DNA of 64,000 nucleotides from Strigamia acuminata (Eukaryota > Arthropoda > Chilopoda > Geophilomorpha > Linotaeniidae), in assembly GCA_949358305.1 (NCBI GenBank), contig OX442318.1, forward strand, positions 13,250,517-13,314,516. Direction: 5' to 3'. Positions 32,285 through 44,100 of the stretch are shown here, one piece after another. The first letter of the stretch is position 1, and every line of letters begins with the position of its first letter. The position numbers were made by a program, and so were the translations under genes. Under the pieces are notes generated by a model. It was given only the letters and a program-made list of their open reading frames with translations. It did not search any database and was not told where the DNA came from.

Positions 32285-33297
32285 TCAAGAAATGGCCGCT
32301 GCTTCTCCTTTTTCCTTGTATACGACTACTTTCCTGTGGATTAAATCGGGAACTTCGACGGCCAACCACGGACCGAGCTAAAAGAAAATTTTTTAAATAA
32401 ATACGAAAATAATCAAAATAAATACGAAGAAATCAAAATAAATGCGAAAAATTGAAAATAAATACGAAAAAAATCAAAATAAATACGAAAAAATCAAAAA
32501 AAATACAAAATATTCAAAATAAATACGAAAAATTCAAAATAAATACGAAAAAATTCAAAATAAATACGAAAAAATCAAAATAAATACAAAAATAAAACCA
32601 AAATAAGTACAAAAATCCCCAAAAATTGCAAAATAAGTACAAAAATCCTCAAAAAATTAAAAATATGTACAAAAAATATCAAAATAAGTACAAAAAAAGC
32701 CCAATAAATTCAAAATAAATATGGAGAATCAAAATAAATAGAAAAAACACTTACTCCTAGCGCCATTGCATGCGCAATACCAAATCGCGGTACATTCCGA
32801 GCCCACAGAGGTTTAAAATGATCGGAAATACAGATCTTCCCACCCCGAAACATCTTCGCCGTTTTCCCATCTAATTCTGGAATTGCAATCTCAGGAGCTG
32901 TCACTGGATACGTGACCGGAATCTAAAAATACCCAATAAATAAATAAATAGAACGAATAAAAATAAAAAATAAATTTTCATACGTCAAACTCAATATCGA
33001 ATTCATATTTAAGCCGTCCGTGAAAATGCCAACACTTCCCGAACCATCTGGTGCCCTCTTTATTCGATTCCAGGCGGAACCAGTCGTTGTCCGCATCCTT
33101 GTTCGTTTGCACATACTGAAACGACAAAACACGCGTTAGCACTCACTTTTCATTATCACCAACCAATGTTTCACCTTGATTAACGATTGGTATTCCTCTT
33201 TCAACCGTTGAACCCACAGATCTTTCTCTCTCGGCCCCGCTTTGGTTTTTAATAGGGGGATTCGTGAGAGTGTCTTTTTAGTCGATTCGTCCACCAT
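32285..33297 (-). CDS. UFC1: UFM1-conjugating enzyme E2 (UFC1)
   Basis: Exons (minus) 33297-33175, 33115-32984, 32922-32755, 32377-32285 give 171 residues (human 167). Recognisable landmarks: N-terminal '[20 protein letters not shown]', central '[19 protein letters not shown]', '[20 protein letters not shown]', the active-site Cys in '[14 protein letters not shown]', and '[14 protein letters not shown]' near the C terminus. UFC1 takes UFM1 from UBA5 and hands it to the UFL1 ligase in ufmylation at the ER. All introns are phase 0. Intron 3 holds a 20-bp tandem array. It is tail-to-tail with the CEP164-like gene; the two stop codons are about 320 bp apart. Confidence 0.97.
32395..32745. repeat. 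20-bp tandem array (UFC1 intron 3)
   Basis: About 16 degenerate copies of AAATACGAAAAAATCAAAAT. The array grades into variants with AAGTAC toward the exon. Confidence 0.85.
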
Positions 33298-33476
33298 TTT
33301 GGTGACGTGTCAGAGAACTAGATCTGGGTCACATTTCGTGACGTTATAAGTGTGTTTTTTAGAATTTGAAACTTTTATTGACAGAAAATAATTTCAAAAC
33401 GTATTAATTCACAACAGAAAAATAAGAATAATAATAAAAATCTTTTTATTGAAACAATTTGGATTTTTTGAAAATT

Positions 33477-33987
33477 TTACAAAATCGATTCAGGCCAGCA
33501 CAAACTCTCCTCAGATTCATAGTGTGGAATGCAATATGAAGCTGTAAATCAAATAAAAAATTTAAAATAACCAATAAAAACATTAAAAAATTATTCTTTT
33601 TTAAATATATAATTTTATACTTGGTTTGCAAGAGCATTTTGTGACATTAAAACTACAAATGTGTTTATCAGGTACAAATTTATCAAAACATTCTTTATTC
33701 TTAACTGTGTAAATCAAATCCTTTTCAGGATCAACTGCAACAAAAGAAAATTAAAAATCAATTAAAAATCAACATAAATTCCCCAAGAAAATAGACAAAA
33801 AATATTGACCAAAATTCACAGTCAGTACGCTCTTAAGTTTCACTTGCAACTGCCCACTGCAACATTTCCCACCACCGCAATCCGTATCGCTTTCACACAA
33901 ATTTGGCGCTTCGTATAAATCATCCAACCATTCGTTCGCGTATCCCAAATGCAAACAAAACACAAAAATCACGAAAATCCCCGTCAT
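33477..33987 (-). CDS. Small secreted cysteine-rich protein
   Basis: Exons (minus) 33987-33810, 33734-33621, 33541-33477 join in phase to 118 residues. The first ATG with a signal peptide was chosen ('MTGIFVIFVFCLHLGYA', then mature 'NEWLDDLYEAPN'). Although the frame is open further upstream, the extra sequence is basic and signal-less. The mature chain has a C-x5-C-x5-CC cluster ('CESDTDCGGGKCC') and further cysteines ending 'CSCKPTSYC' and 'ESLCWPESIL'. The spacing recalls colipase/prokineticin or WAP-like folds, but no family is assigned. A secreted, disulfide-bonded peptide is inferred; its function is unknown. Confidence 0.75.
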
Positions 33988-34342
33988 ATTCCTCACACAA
34001 ATAACAGAACACACCAAACCAAACAATCGAAACTTTATCAATACTTCAATTCGCACTCTACTGCCAAAACCCGCAACTAACCGGCCCGGTACATCGAAAA
34101 CTCGGAGTATGGTGCATCGACGTTTCGCGTAACGCGCCGAACCGGCCGTTCGGCGACCCGTTCGACGACCTCTTCTTTGTGTGCCGAACAAATGAATTGT
34201 ACGTACCAAACCAAATTTGATCGGTTTACGTCTCTTCACCACTGTTTGTGAACCTTACAAGTGAAAACTCGCGTAACCCACGTTTTAACCTCTCCATTAA
34301 TCTTTTCCACCTTTTCTAACTACCGGATTAAAGTTTGCTATC

Positions 34343-34631
34343 ATGCAGGGTGAATCTGGTGTCCATCACCTCGTTTCTGCCCCAAACTCGACATTTCGGG
34401 GCCCGGTCACGTCAACAGTGCAGCCACGGCTCTCGCTTTCAATGCCGGTCGTCTCTTTACCCCAACCCGGTTCGATTTCTGTAAATATCGATCGATTTCA
34501 CTCCTAAAATGTAGAATTTTAATCGCATTTTTATTGTTTTTTAGCCGAATTTTGGAAACATGGAGTTCCCAGAGCACCCCGATCATCTAATCGAGCAGTT
34601 AATTTTAGTCAGAGCGTTTGATTATGACTAA
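34343..34631 (+). CDS. Small two-exon gene, 74 residues, unknown function
   Basis: Exons 34343-34480 and 34545-34631 with clean GT-AG sites and a phase-0 join give 74 residues. The first is rich in Ser, Pro and Val ('SLSMPVVSLPQPG'); the second is acidic ('MEFPEHPDHLIEQLILVRAFDYD', ending at the stop). No membrane segment, signal peptide or known domain is visible. 'tgcag' precedes the second codon region, so this could instead be the 3' end of a longer gene with an upstream exon between 34000 and 34340. Base composition is coding-like compared with flanking AT-rich DNA. Confidence 0.55.
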
Positions 34632-35138
34632 TTTTTTGATTTTTTTGTTCTATTGTTTATTGGCTTATTCGGTTTTTTCGATTTTTCTGACGTTTTTTGT
34701 TGTTTTATTCGGGATTTATTCCATTTTTTTCGAATTTATGTCAAATTTACCGGTAATATGATTTTTTCTTCTATTTTGTGGACTATTTGAATGTCTAATG
34801 TAACGAAAAAAATACCGAAATGTACATAAACTAAAGTAAAACCATTTATTTATTTATTTATTCACTTCCTCCATGTTGTTTACGCGATGACGCCACAAAT
34901 TACTATGGAAACCGTATTCGAGAAAGCCGTCTCCCACCGCTAGGGCGGCGCTGCGCTCCCAAGCATCAATAGTGAGCAGAGTGCCGTGCAAGCTGCCGGT
35001 TCGGGTTTTAACCAGTGACAGCATCGCGTCGGTTACTTTCACAGATTCCGAACTCCATGGCTAACGAGTGAATGCCCAACATCAGAGAGAAGCAAGACGC
35101 GTGCTGACGGTCGAGTTCTACCATCAAAACCAGACGAA
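34632..35138. promoter_or_regulatory. Region upstream of the kirre-like gene
   Basis: 34632-34860 is T-rich and probably holds the 3' UTR of the preceding small gene. 34880-35138 is less AT-rich and presumably contains the promoter and 5' UTR of the adhesion gene. No specific element is identified. Confidence 0.35.
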
Positions 35139-38100
35139 ATGTACCGAATTCTAGGGATTGCATGCTTTGTCATTGCGCAAGGTAAGAGACTGATACTTAA
35201 AAAAAAAGACACATCACAATTCTCCCCGCATCGTGACCCACTCTGTGACAATCGTGCACACAAAGCACAATTCGTGACGTAATACCCCAACATCTTAACC
35301 CGAATTCAACACTCGTCGATTCCCATCACTTTTCTATAAATTTTTTGACATTTTATGACGTAATAATCGATATAAATAACGTTGAGGTATTTATATTCGG
35401 GTTTTGGATCGATTTGTGTGTGTTGTAGTTCATTAAGAAGGTGCTATTATGGTTCCACGAAAAGGAGGGGTGTAGGGAAAAGAATACCCCACAGGGGGGT
35501 TGAAATTGAAGACTTGTTTTTACAAATACACTTCCACACCCTCGCGCATTTTATTTGGCCAAAAGAGTTTCATATGGCGGCCACGTGCTGCGTGTCCAAC
35601 ATTTTAACTGCTCGAAACCGTTTTTTTCTTTCAAGGTCCATTTCCTGTGCAGGAGGAAGAAAAAAGATTTTTCAGACTTGTAATGGGGGGGTTGTCCCCA
35701 AAGGGAAATAAAGTTCGCATGTGGATACAAGTTAACAAAATGGTTGGATTTGGGCTTGTTTTGGTTGGGTTCAAGATGGCCGCGTGGCTCGATCTAAGTT
35801 TTGTTTTGAGGGTATTTTCAAGGAAGGTTAGATTGGGGTTTAAAATGGGTGAAGAATCTGAATCCAGGTTTGAGAATTTGTATAAAATGAAAGAAATTTG
35901 TTGGTTTTGAAGATTTTTTTTGATGATTTTTCGATGGGTTTTGATGATTTTGTTGATTATTGTTGACTTTTTGATGATTTTTGTGGATTTCTTCATAATT
36001 TGTGTGGATTTTTGATGATTTGTATGGATTTTTGATGATTTGTGTGGATTTTTGATGATTTGTGTTGATTTTTGATGATTTGTGTTGATTTTTGATGATT
36101 TGTGTTGATTTTTGATGATTTTCTTCTTATTGGTTATGTTCAAGATGGCCGAATGGCTCGGTCTAAGTTTTATTTTGTGGATATTTTAAAGGAACCTTGG
36201 ATCTAGGTTGGGAAATTTGTATAAAATGCACGAAAATCATCAAAAATCAACACAAATCATCAAAAATCAACACAAATCATTAAAAATCAACACAGAGCAT
36301 CATAAATCAACACAAATCATCAAAAATCAACACAAATCATCAAAAATCAACACAAATCATCAAAAATCAACACAAATCATTAAAAATCAACACAGAGCAT
36401 CATAAATCAACACAAATCATCAAAAATCAACACAAATCATCAAAAATCAACACAAATCATGAAGAAATCAACAACATGAGTGTTCTTGTGTGACTAGTCA
36501 GACAGGAATTAATTATTAACACCATTTTACATCACAATTTGAAGGAAAATCTAGAAACCAAGCCAAAAATATTTTTTTTTCCTTTTTTTCTTTTTTTCCG
36601 CCCCCTTTCTGTCCCTCAACAATCCTTAATTCCATCCATTTCAATGCAGTATTTGAACCCCCAAAATAAACGTTAGAAATTCTCAGCACGTCCTGATTGG
36701 TCCGATTTAATCACGTGAACAAAAAACCAAAAATTTCTCTTCATTCCGATTGAAAATTTCGTGATTTTTCCCCACAAAATCCCAGCTTAACCGCCATTTT
36801 TATTCTTAATAGAGCGGAAACCCGAACTGCGCATGAGCGGAACTTCAAAAATAAGCGAACAACCTCCAGACCATAATAACAACAATATAACTCTCACAAT
36901 AATTGGTTAATCGGACGAAATCTTTGACCTCGCTTTGATGCATCTTCTGCTCTATTTACTCACAGGCTAAAAAACTTATTTCCAAAATTCAAAATTTAAA
37001 AATATATATATATATTTTTTTACTTCCAATTTGGATACATTAAAGGAAACATGCGGGAATGAGAAATTACAGCCAAGTATAAATGTGTGTTAAAGGAATC
37101 AGTTGGCCGTGTCCGCAGCTTTTGTCCCGTCTTCCGGGAGACCGAGACTCTATGCTTTGTGTGTTCGCATCACATGTTGAACCCATCCCCGCATTAGGTC
37201 ATTGCTGATGTTAATCGAGCGTGCAATTCATTATCTATGGGAGTGATAGGCAAAGCTAATGGAATGTATCGGCTGGAGAATATTGTATTTGCTTTGTTTT
37301 TATTAAATCTCGGCCGTATTTGGTCGCTACACGCGAATTACGGATCAATTTCTGTATCCGAAAACAATTGGACGGAATCTTAAAAATGGCGGGTTATTAT
37401 TTACGTAATTAAAAATGTATTTGACCGATATTAGTCGGCCATCCACGAATATAAGTCAACGGAATGTTTATTTTTGGTTTATTTATGCTTGATTTTTGGT
37501 TTTGTAAATTGTTTTACGGCGATAGAATTACGGATGGCTTTGGATTAGGACGAAGCCATCCGGGACGAGTCAACGACTTCCTCGTCGCCTTGTTTCTTGT
37601 TTGAACCGATCACGTAAAAAAATCATTTTTATACGACCAATCGCATTGTCTCCTTGTATGACAATTGTATTTTTAAAAAAAAAAACAGGAACGGATTATT
37701 CTTCCGATCCATTTTTATTTTCATTAATTTCACCGATAATCTTCGTGCATCGAATAAAAAGCTGAGCATTTATAAACTTTTGAATATTTATTCTGGTTTT
37801 TGGTTTGAAAAACGACGTGTTTTGACGACAAAATTCCCCCGATGGCGTCGGATTAGGATTAAGGGGCTAGCCTACCCGCCATCTTGCCTGTTTTCTGATG
37901 CTACAAGGCGGTCTTAGTTTCGTCATAGCTAAATGACTATTGCATATTTTTTTTTCTTTTTTTTTTTTCTAAATACTAATTAATAAACTGAATGTTTATA
38001 TTATGTTACATTTGTGATATTTGTTCAATTTGTTTTTCAATCATTAAAATTAGAACATGATTTTAAAAAAAAAAATTTTATTTTTTTTAAAAATAGAAGT

Positions 38101-41100
38101 AATAGAAACCTAGATAAAACAATTTTATATGTTGCATTAATTTTTATTTATGAAAATTTTTGAAATTGTTACTGTAAACTTGAAATTACGAAGCAAATGT
38201 TTTAGATGTGATTGTGCTGCCACCTATTAGTGAAGTGTACCGATACACTACTTTAGCATGCGTAGGAATATGATTTAGTCACGTGATTTTTTAGTCATGT
38301 GATTTTTCAGTCATATGATTTCACAGATCATTTTTTTTTCTTTTGATTCAATACGACCATTGCAATCATAAAAAATGTCAAAAAGAAAAAGTACAAAAGC
38401 AAGAATCTGGCAAAGTGCTCGGCGAAAGAAGAGGACCTGTAACCACTTAAAAAAGTTTTATGGCTTACCAAAAACTAAAAAGTAATTTATTTATTTGAAA
38501 TTTTATATTATTTTAATTCTGGGTCATATTTTTGGATGTCGGGTCACTTTGGTGCCGATTATTTCGATGCCTAACCAAAAAAAACCCTAAATTTTCACCC
38601 AAATTTATTGATGGATTACTTCGGCGCCATCATTTCATCGTCAATCTCTTCGTCGCCAATCATTGCTTTGGCAATCACTTCGTCACCGCTCATTTCTTTG
38701 GCAATCACTTCGTCACCGCTCATTTCTTTGGCAATCACTACATTGACTGTCGGCCGTACGTTTTTGACTGTCGACCGTCAGCTTTCGACTGTCGGCCGTA
38801 CGTTTTCGATGTCGGCCGTACGTTTTCGATGTCAGCCATACGTTTTCAACTGTTGGCCGACGACTGTCGGCCGTCAGCTGTCGCGGCATTTGTATATATA
38901 TATTTTTTTTTATAAATTGTAATAAAAATCACGAAACAAAACATAAATTGCACAAATTGCAACACACACTCGGTGTATGGCAGCGATGGTCACGACAGCT
39001 GACTGCCGATTGGCGGGGAATTTGTTTGAGATTGGCGGGCCATACGTTTTCGACTGTTGGACGTCGACTGTCGACAGCTGTTTTTATGCACTTTTTGGCT
39101 AGTTTTCATGCGAGTTTTGGCCAGTTTTCATGCGACACGTTTTTCCGGCAAATTTTATAGGTGTTTGCAGGGGAATTTGAGGGGAATTTGTTTGAGATTG
39201 GCGGGGAATTTGTTGGAGATTGGCGGCAAATTTGACACGTTTTTGAGGGGAATTTGTTGGAGATTGGCGGCAAATTTGACACGTTTTTGAGGGAAATTTG
39301 TTTGAGATTGGCGGGGAATTTGTTTGAGATTGGCGGCAAATTTGACACGTTTTTGCGCAAATTTGACACGTTTTTGAGGGGAATTTGTTTGAGATTGGCG
39401 GCAAATTTGACACGTTTTTGAGGGAAATTTGTTTGAGATTGGCGGGGAATTTGTTTGAGATTGGCGGCAAATTTGACACGAATTTGCGGCCGTACGTTTT
39501 CGATGTTGGCCATACGTTTTCGACTGTTGGACGTCGACTGTCGGCAGTCAGCTGTCGCGGCCATCAGCTGTCTACTGTCGGCCGGTTTTCTACTAATTTC
39601 CGTAAAAAAAAATTGCAAATGCATTTGTATATTTATATTTATAAATTTTAATAAAAATCACCAAACAAAACACAAATTGCACAAATTGCAACACACACGC
39701 GTTGTATGGCAGCGATGGTCACAACAGCTGTTTTCATGCGCTTTTTGGCCAATATTTATGCGATGTTTGACCACCAATTCTGGTGCGATTTTTGGGAATA
39801 TTTTATACGATTTTTAGGCAAGACAGAAATAAAGATATAAAAATTTTGTCAAAGATTTTATTTGTTTTTGTACCAAATGTCATACGATTTTGGGCAAGAT
39901 TTCTTCCAATTTTTGGCCATTTTTTATGCGTTTCGGGTCTGTTTTCAGGCGCTTTTTGGCCAGTTTCAAAGCGATTTTTGGCCAATATTTATGAGATGTT
40001 TGGCAACAAATATGCTGTGAATATGCGGCAATAAGCCGTGAATTATTATTGGCAAGTAATCGTGTGATTTTGGGAATGATTTCAACCGATTTTGTACAAG
40101 ATTTGTTGTGATTTTGTGCAAGATTTGTTGCGATTTTGGGTAGAATTTGTTGCGATTTTTGGCCAGATTATGTGCAATCTTGGGCCAGAGATTATGTGCC
40201 ATCTTGGGCCAGTTTTGGTGCAATTTAGGCCAAGATTTGCTGCGATTTTGGGGAACTTCTTGCCCTTTATTGTTGGCAAGAAGTTGTACGATTATGGCAA
40301 TGAAATTAGCTGTTTTGTGCAAAATTTTGTTCGATTTTGGCCAATAATTTAAACTATTTTTGGTCAATGTTTCTGAGATTTTGGGGACACTTTTATACAA
40401 TTTTGGACCAGTTTTGGTTGAAATTTTGGGCCAGGTTAGGTGCGATTTTGGGTCGAATTTGGTACGATTTTGGGCCAGATTTGGTGCGATTTTATGCATT
40501 TGGACCAGTTTTGGTGGCAATTTTGGGCCAGATTAGGTGCGATTTTATGCAAGACAAATATAAAAATATAAAAACTTTAAAAATAATTGACCCAACATTA
40601 ATTTGTATTTTAAAAAAAAATTAATAGTGAATTCGAGGATCCTGAAAGCATTGAAATTGATGGGCAGTCAGAAATGGATTCAATGCTACTGTCACATTTG
40701 AGTTTTCAAAATGAGAATACTCCAATTGCAAATGAATGTGCTGTTGATCATGGAAGTGATCATTCATTTCAATTGCCAAATTCTACTGATGAATTTGACA
40801 GTGCACATCTTAAAATTGGAGAGTTATGTTCAACACCTAGGCCTGGTCGAAATCAAGGAGGTGACTCTCCTATAGAGATGAATACACCAATCAGTGATGA
40901 AGTTGCTGGTTCATACAGCCAAGAAAGTGAAAGGTATTCATACATCACAAAGTCAATTCTTTTACTGTGTTACAAAATTATTTTTTTTCAGTTACTTGGG
41001 TCGACGTATTGTTGACATAGGACATGTATTTTCTGCTATCAAAACCATATCAGATCACGATCCATTTGACTGCTCATTTAAAGATATGGACCTTGTCAAT

Positions 41101-44100
41101 GAAAGCAGGGAAGGGCTGCATACAGTTTGGACATTTGTGTGCAAACTGTGTAATTTACGTAAGAAGATACGGAGTGAACCCATCGATGATGGGAAAATGA
41201 ATTCGAATGAATCTGCAGTTTCGGGAATATTAACAACAGGAGGTGGCTATTCCCAATTAGAAGAAGTCCTGGCTGTGCTTGATGTGCCAGTTATGGCAAA
41301 ACAAACATACAATAAGACTCAGGCAACTCTGGGAAATGTGTATCAGAAAGCAGCAATGGAAGAAATGATTTCAGCTGGGAAAGAAGAAGCAGAACTTGCT
41401 ACTGCAAGCAGTGATTTGGACACTGATGGAATTCCACTGATAACTGTGATTGCTGATGGTTCTTGGGCAACTCGTTCTTACGGAACGAAATACAACTCTT
41501 CATCTGGCGTGGTAACAATCGGAAATTTATTTTTTATACTTTTTTTAAAATTTCTTAATTTTTGCACATTTCAGGCAATAATAATGGGTGCCAGAACTAA
41601 AAAAATTCTGTTTGCTGCAATAAGGAATAAGTACTGCTCGACTTGTACCTTTTATGACACAAAGCAAGAAACTACACCTGAACATCGATGTTACAAAAAC
41701 TGGACAGGTAGTTCTGGTGGGATGGAAGCCGATGGAATTGTTGAAGGCTTTCAACGAAGTTTGGAAATGCATGGCGTCAGATTCGCTCGGCTTATCGGAG
41801 ATGGAGATAGTAGTGTCTACAAAAGACTTTTGGATGCAATGCCGTACGGACATGCTTTGATCATTGAAAAAATAGAATGTCGAAATCACATTCTGCGAAA
41901 CTATTGTAATAAGATCAGAGATATTGCAGGCAACACCAAGCTGGGAACACCAGCACTACGACGAATTATTAGTGGACAAGTACTCCGTCTTAGAACTGCT
42001 GTGCAAAAAGCAGTTCAGTATCGAAAGCAACAAAATGAATTAACACTTTCTGAAAGAACACAATTACTGAAGAAGGATGTTAAAAATGGCCCGTATCACG
42101 TGTTTGGTGACCACACTAACTGTGCTAATTATTTTTGCTCTGGGCCAAAAGAAAGTGAAACAAACCTCGTACAGCAATTGTCAGCAACAGGACTTTTTTC
42201 AGAGATGCTAAAAGTAGTGGAAAGAGTGCATAATAATGCTTTTAGCTTAATCCACGATGTGACTAACAATATAGTGGAAAATGCGAATTCAGTAATAGCA
42301 AAGTTTATAGGAGGAAAACGAGTTAACTTCAGTCGTGGGCACTCATACCAAAGTCGTTGTGAAGCTGCTGTAGTTTCAATCAACTCCAACAACAACCTAC
42401 ACGGCAGAGTTCATGAAGTGATGTTTAACCGCAGTCCTAGGAAATTCACTGCTTCATTTATTAGCAGACGTCAAGATAAAAAAAACTATAACATTGAAGC
42501 ACGAAAGGCTGCTGCTCTGAAACCACGAAAGAAAACTTCAAACATTCTACCAATGGGAGATGCAGATTATGGAAAGAATGCCCAACAACCTGACATGGAC
42601 ACCACAATCTATGAAGAGGAAAAAAAGAAGATACTGAAAAGTTTACAAGTCTCTTTAGATCAGAGGAACGACATAGAAAAGATAACTGTTGGTCAAGCCA
42701 TGTCACCTGTTTGGCTGCAGGAACGACAACGAAGATTGACAGCCTCAGTGTACGGAAAAATCTGTAAAATGAGGCCTTCAACTTCATGCAAAACCAATGT
42801 TCATACCATTTTATATTCTGCTGTAAAAACTCAGGGCATGCGTTATGGAAATGACAGTGAGCCATTTGCTATAGCAAAGTTTGAACAAGTGTATGGGTTG
42901 AAAACAATTGCATGTGGGCTATTTGTGGATCTGGAGAAGGGATACTTGGGAGCCAGTCCTGATGCCATAATTGGAACAGATGCAATTGTTGAAGTGAAGT
43001 GCCCATCATGTGCGAAGAATTTGACACCTTTGCAGGCAGTTGAGGGAAAAAAAATCACTTACTGCTCAATTCAAAACGGCAAGCTATTCCTAAAACCGAC
43101 CCATGAGTATTATTACCAAATTCAGGGACAGCTGCACATTACTAGAAAATTAAAGTGTTATTTTGTTTTATGGACACCTTTGGGAATGTCAGTTGAAGAA
43201 ATTGTAAGAGATGACGCATTTTGGGAAAACAACATGAAGGAACAATTGGACAAATTTTATTTAAACTGTTTGTTGCCCGAAATTGTGGACCCCAGGCATA
43301 CAAGGAATATGCCGATACGAGACCCTGACTATATTCTAAATGCTCAAACCAAACAGAAAGAAAATAAAAATATTGCATTACAAAAGAAAAGAAATCAAGA
43401 CGAAATAATTGATGAGCAAACAGAAGAAAACAATCACCAAACAACGGGTAATGAAAATATACAGCCAAAGCAAGATAGGAAACGCAAAAAGTAAAAATTG
43501 TAAAAATATCTAATAAAGTAATGGAAATTCATAAATATTTTGAATAAATTCATTTCAAATTGTAAATATTTTGAATAAATTCATTTCAAATTGGAAATAT
43601 TTTGAATAAATTTATTTCAAATTGTAAATATTTTGAATAAATTCATTTCAAATTGTAAATGTATCGAATAAACTCACGTGAAATCATATAAATTATCACA
43701 ACTTCTTGCCAATAAGAATGGGCAAGAAGTTTCCCAAAAGTCGCAACAAATCGTTTCAAAATTGTACATAATCTGACCCAAATTTGCATCAAATCACGGC
43801 AAATTCACGGCAAATTCACGGCAAATTCGCCGCAAATTCGCCCCAAATTTGCCACAAATTCACGGCAAATACGTCCCAAACTTGCCGCAAATTCGCCCCA
43901 AACTTGCCGCAAATTCGCCCCAAACTTGCCGCAAATTCGCCCCAAATTCGTCGCAAATTCGCCCCAAATTCGCCGCAAATTTGCCACAAATTCACGGCAA
44001 ATTCGCTCCAAACTTGCCGCAAATTGGCCCCAAACTTGCCGCAAATTGGCCCCAAACTTGCCGCAAATTCGCCCCAAATTCGTCGCAAATTCGCCGCAAA

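Noticed and set aside
33988-34242. N-terminal extension of the cysteine-rich protein to an upstream ATG
   Set aside because: The extension is Arg-rich and would bury the clear signal peptide at the downstream ATG.
35631-36405. Frames reading 'INTNHQKSTQIIK'
   Set aside because: Translation of the 20-bp intronic arrays.
36230-36470. CRISPR-like direct repeats
   Set aside because: Units are contiguous 20-mers without spacers in a eukaryotic intron; this is a minisatellite.
39099-39624. Minus-strand frames with 'SNLPPISNKFP' repeats
   Set aside because: Translation of the 22-bp array in the transposase intron, with no gene context.
41512-41574. Reading the transposase frame straight through 'NLFFILFLKFLNFC'
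   Set aside because: GT-AG ends, T-rich composition, and restored 'SSGVAIIMGARTKK' after removal indicate an intron.
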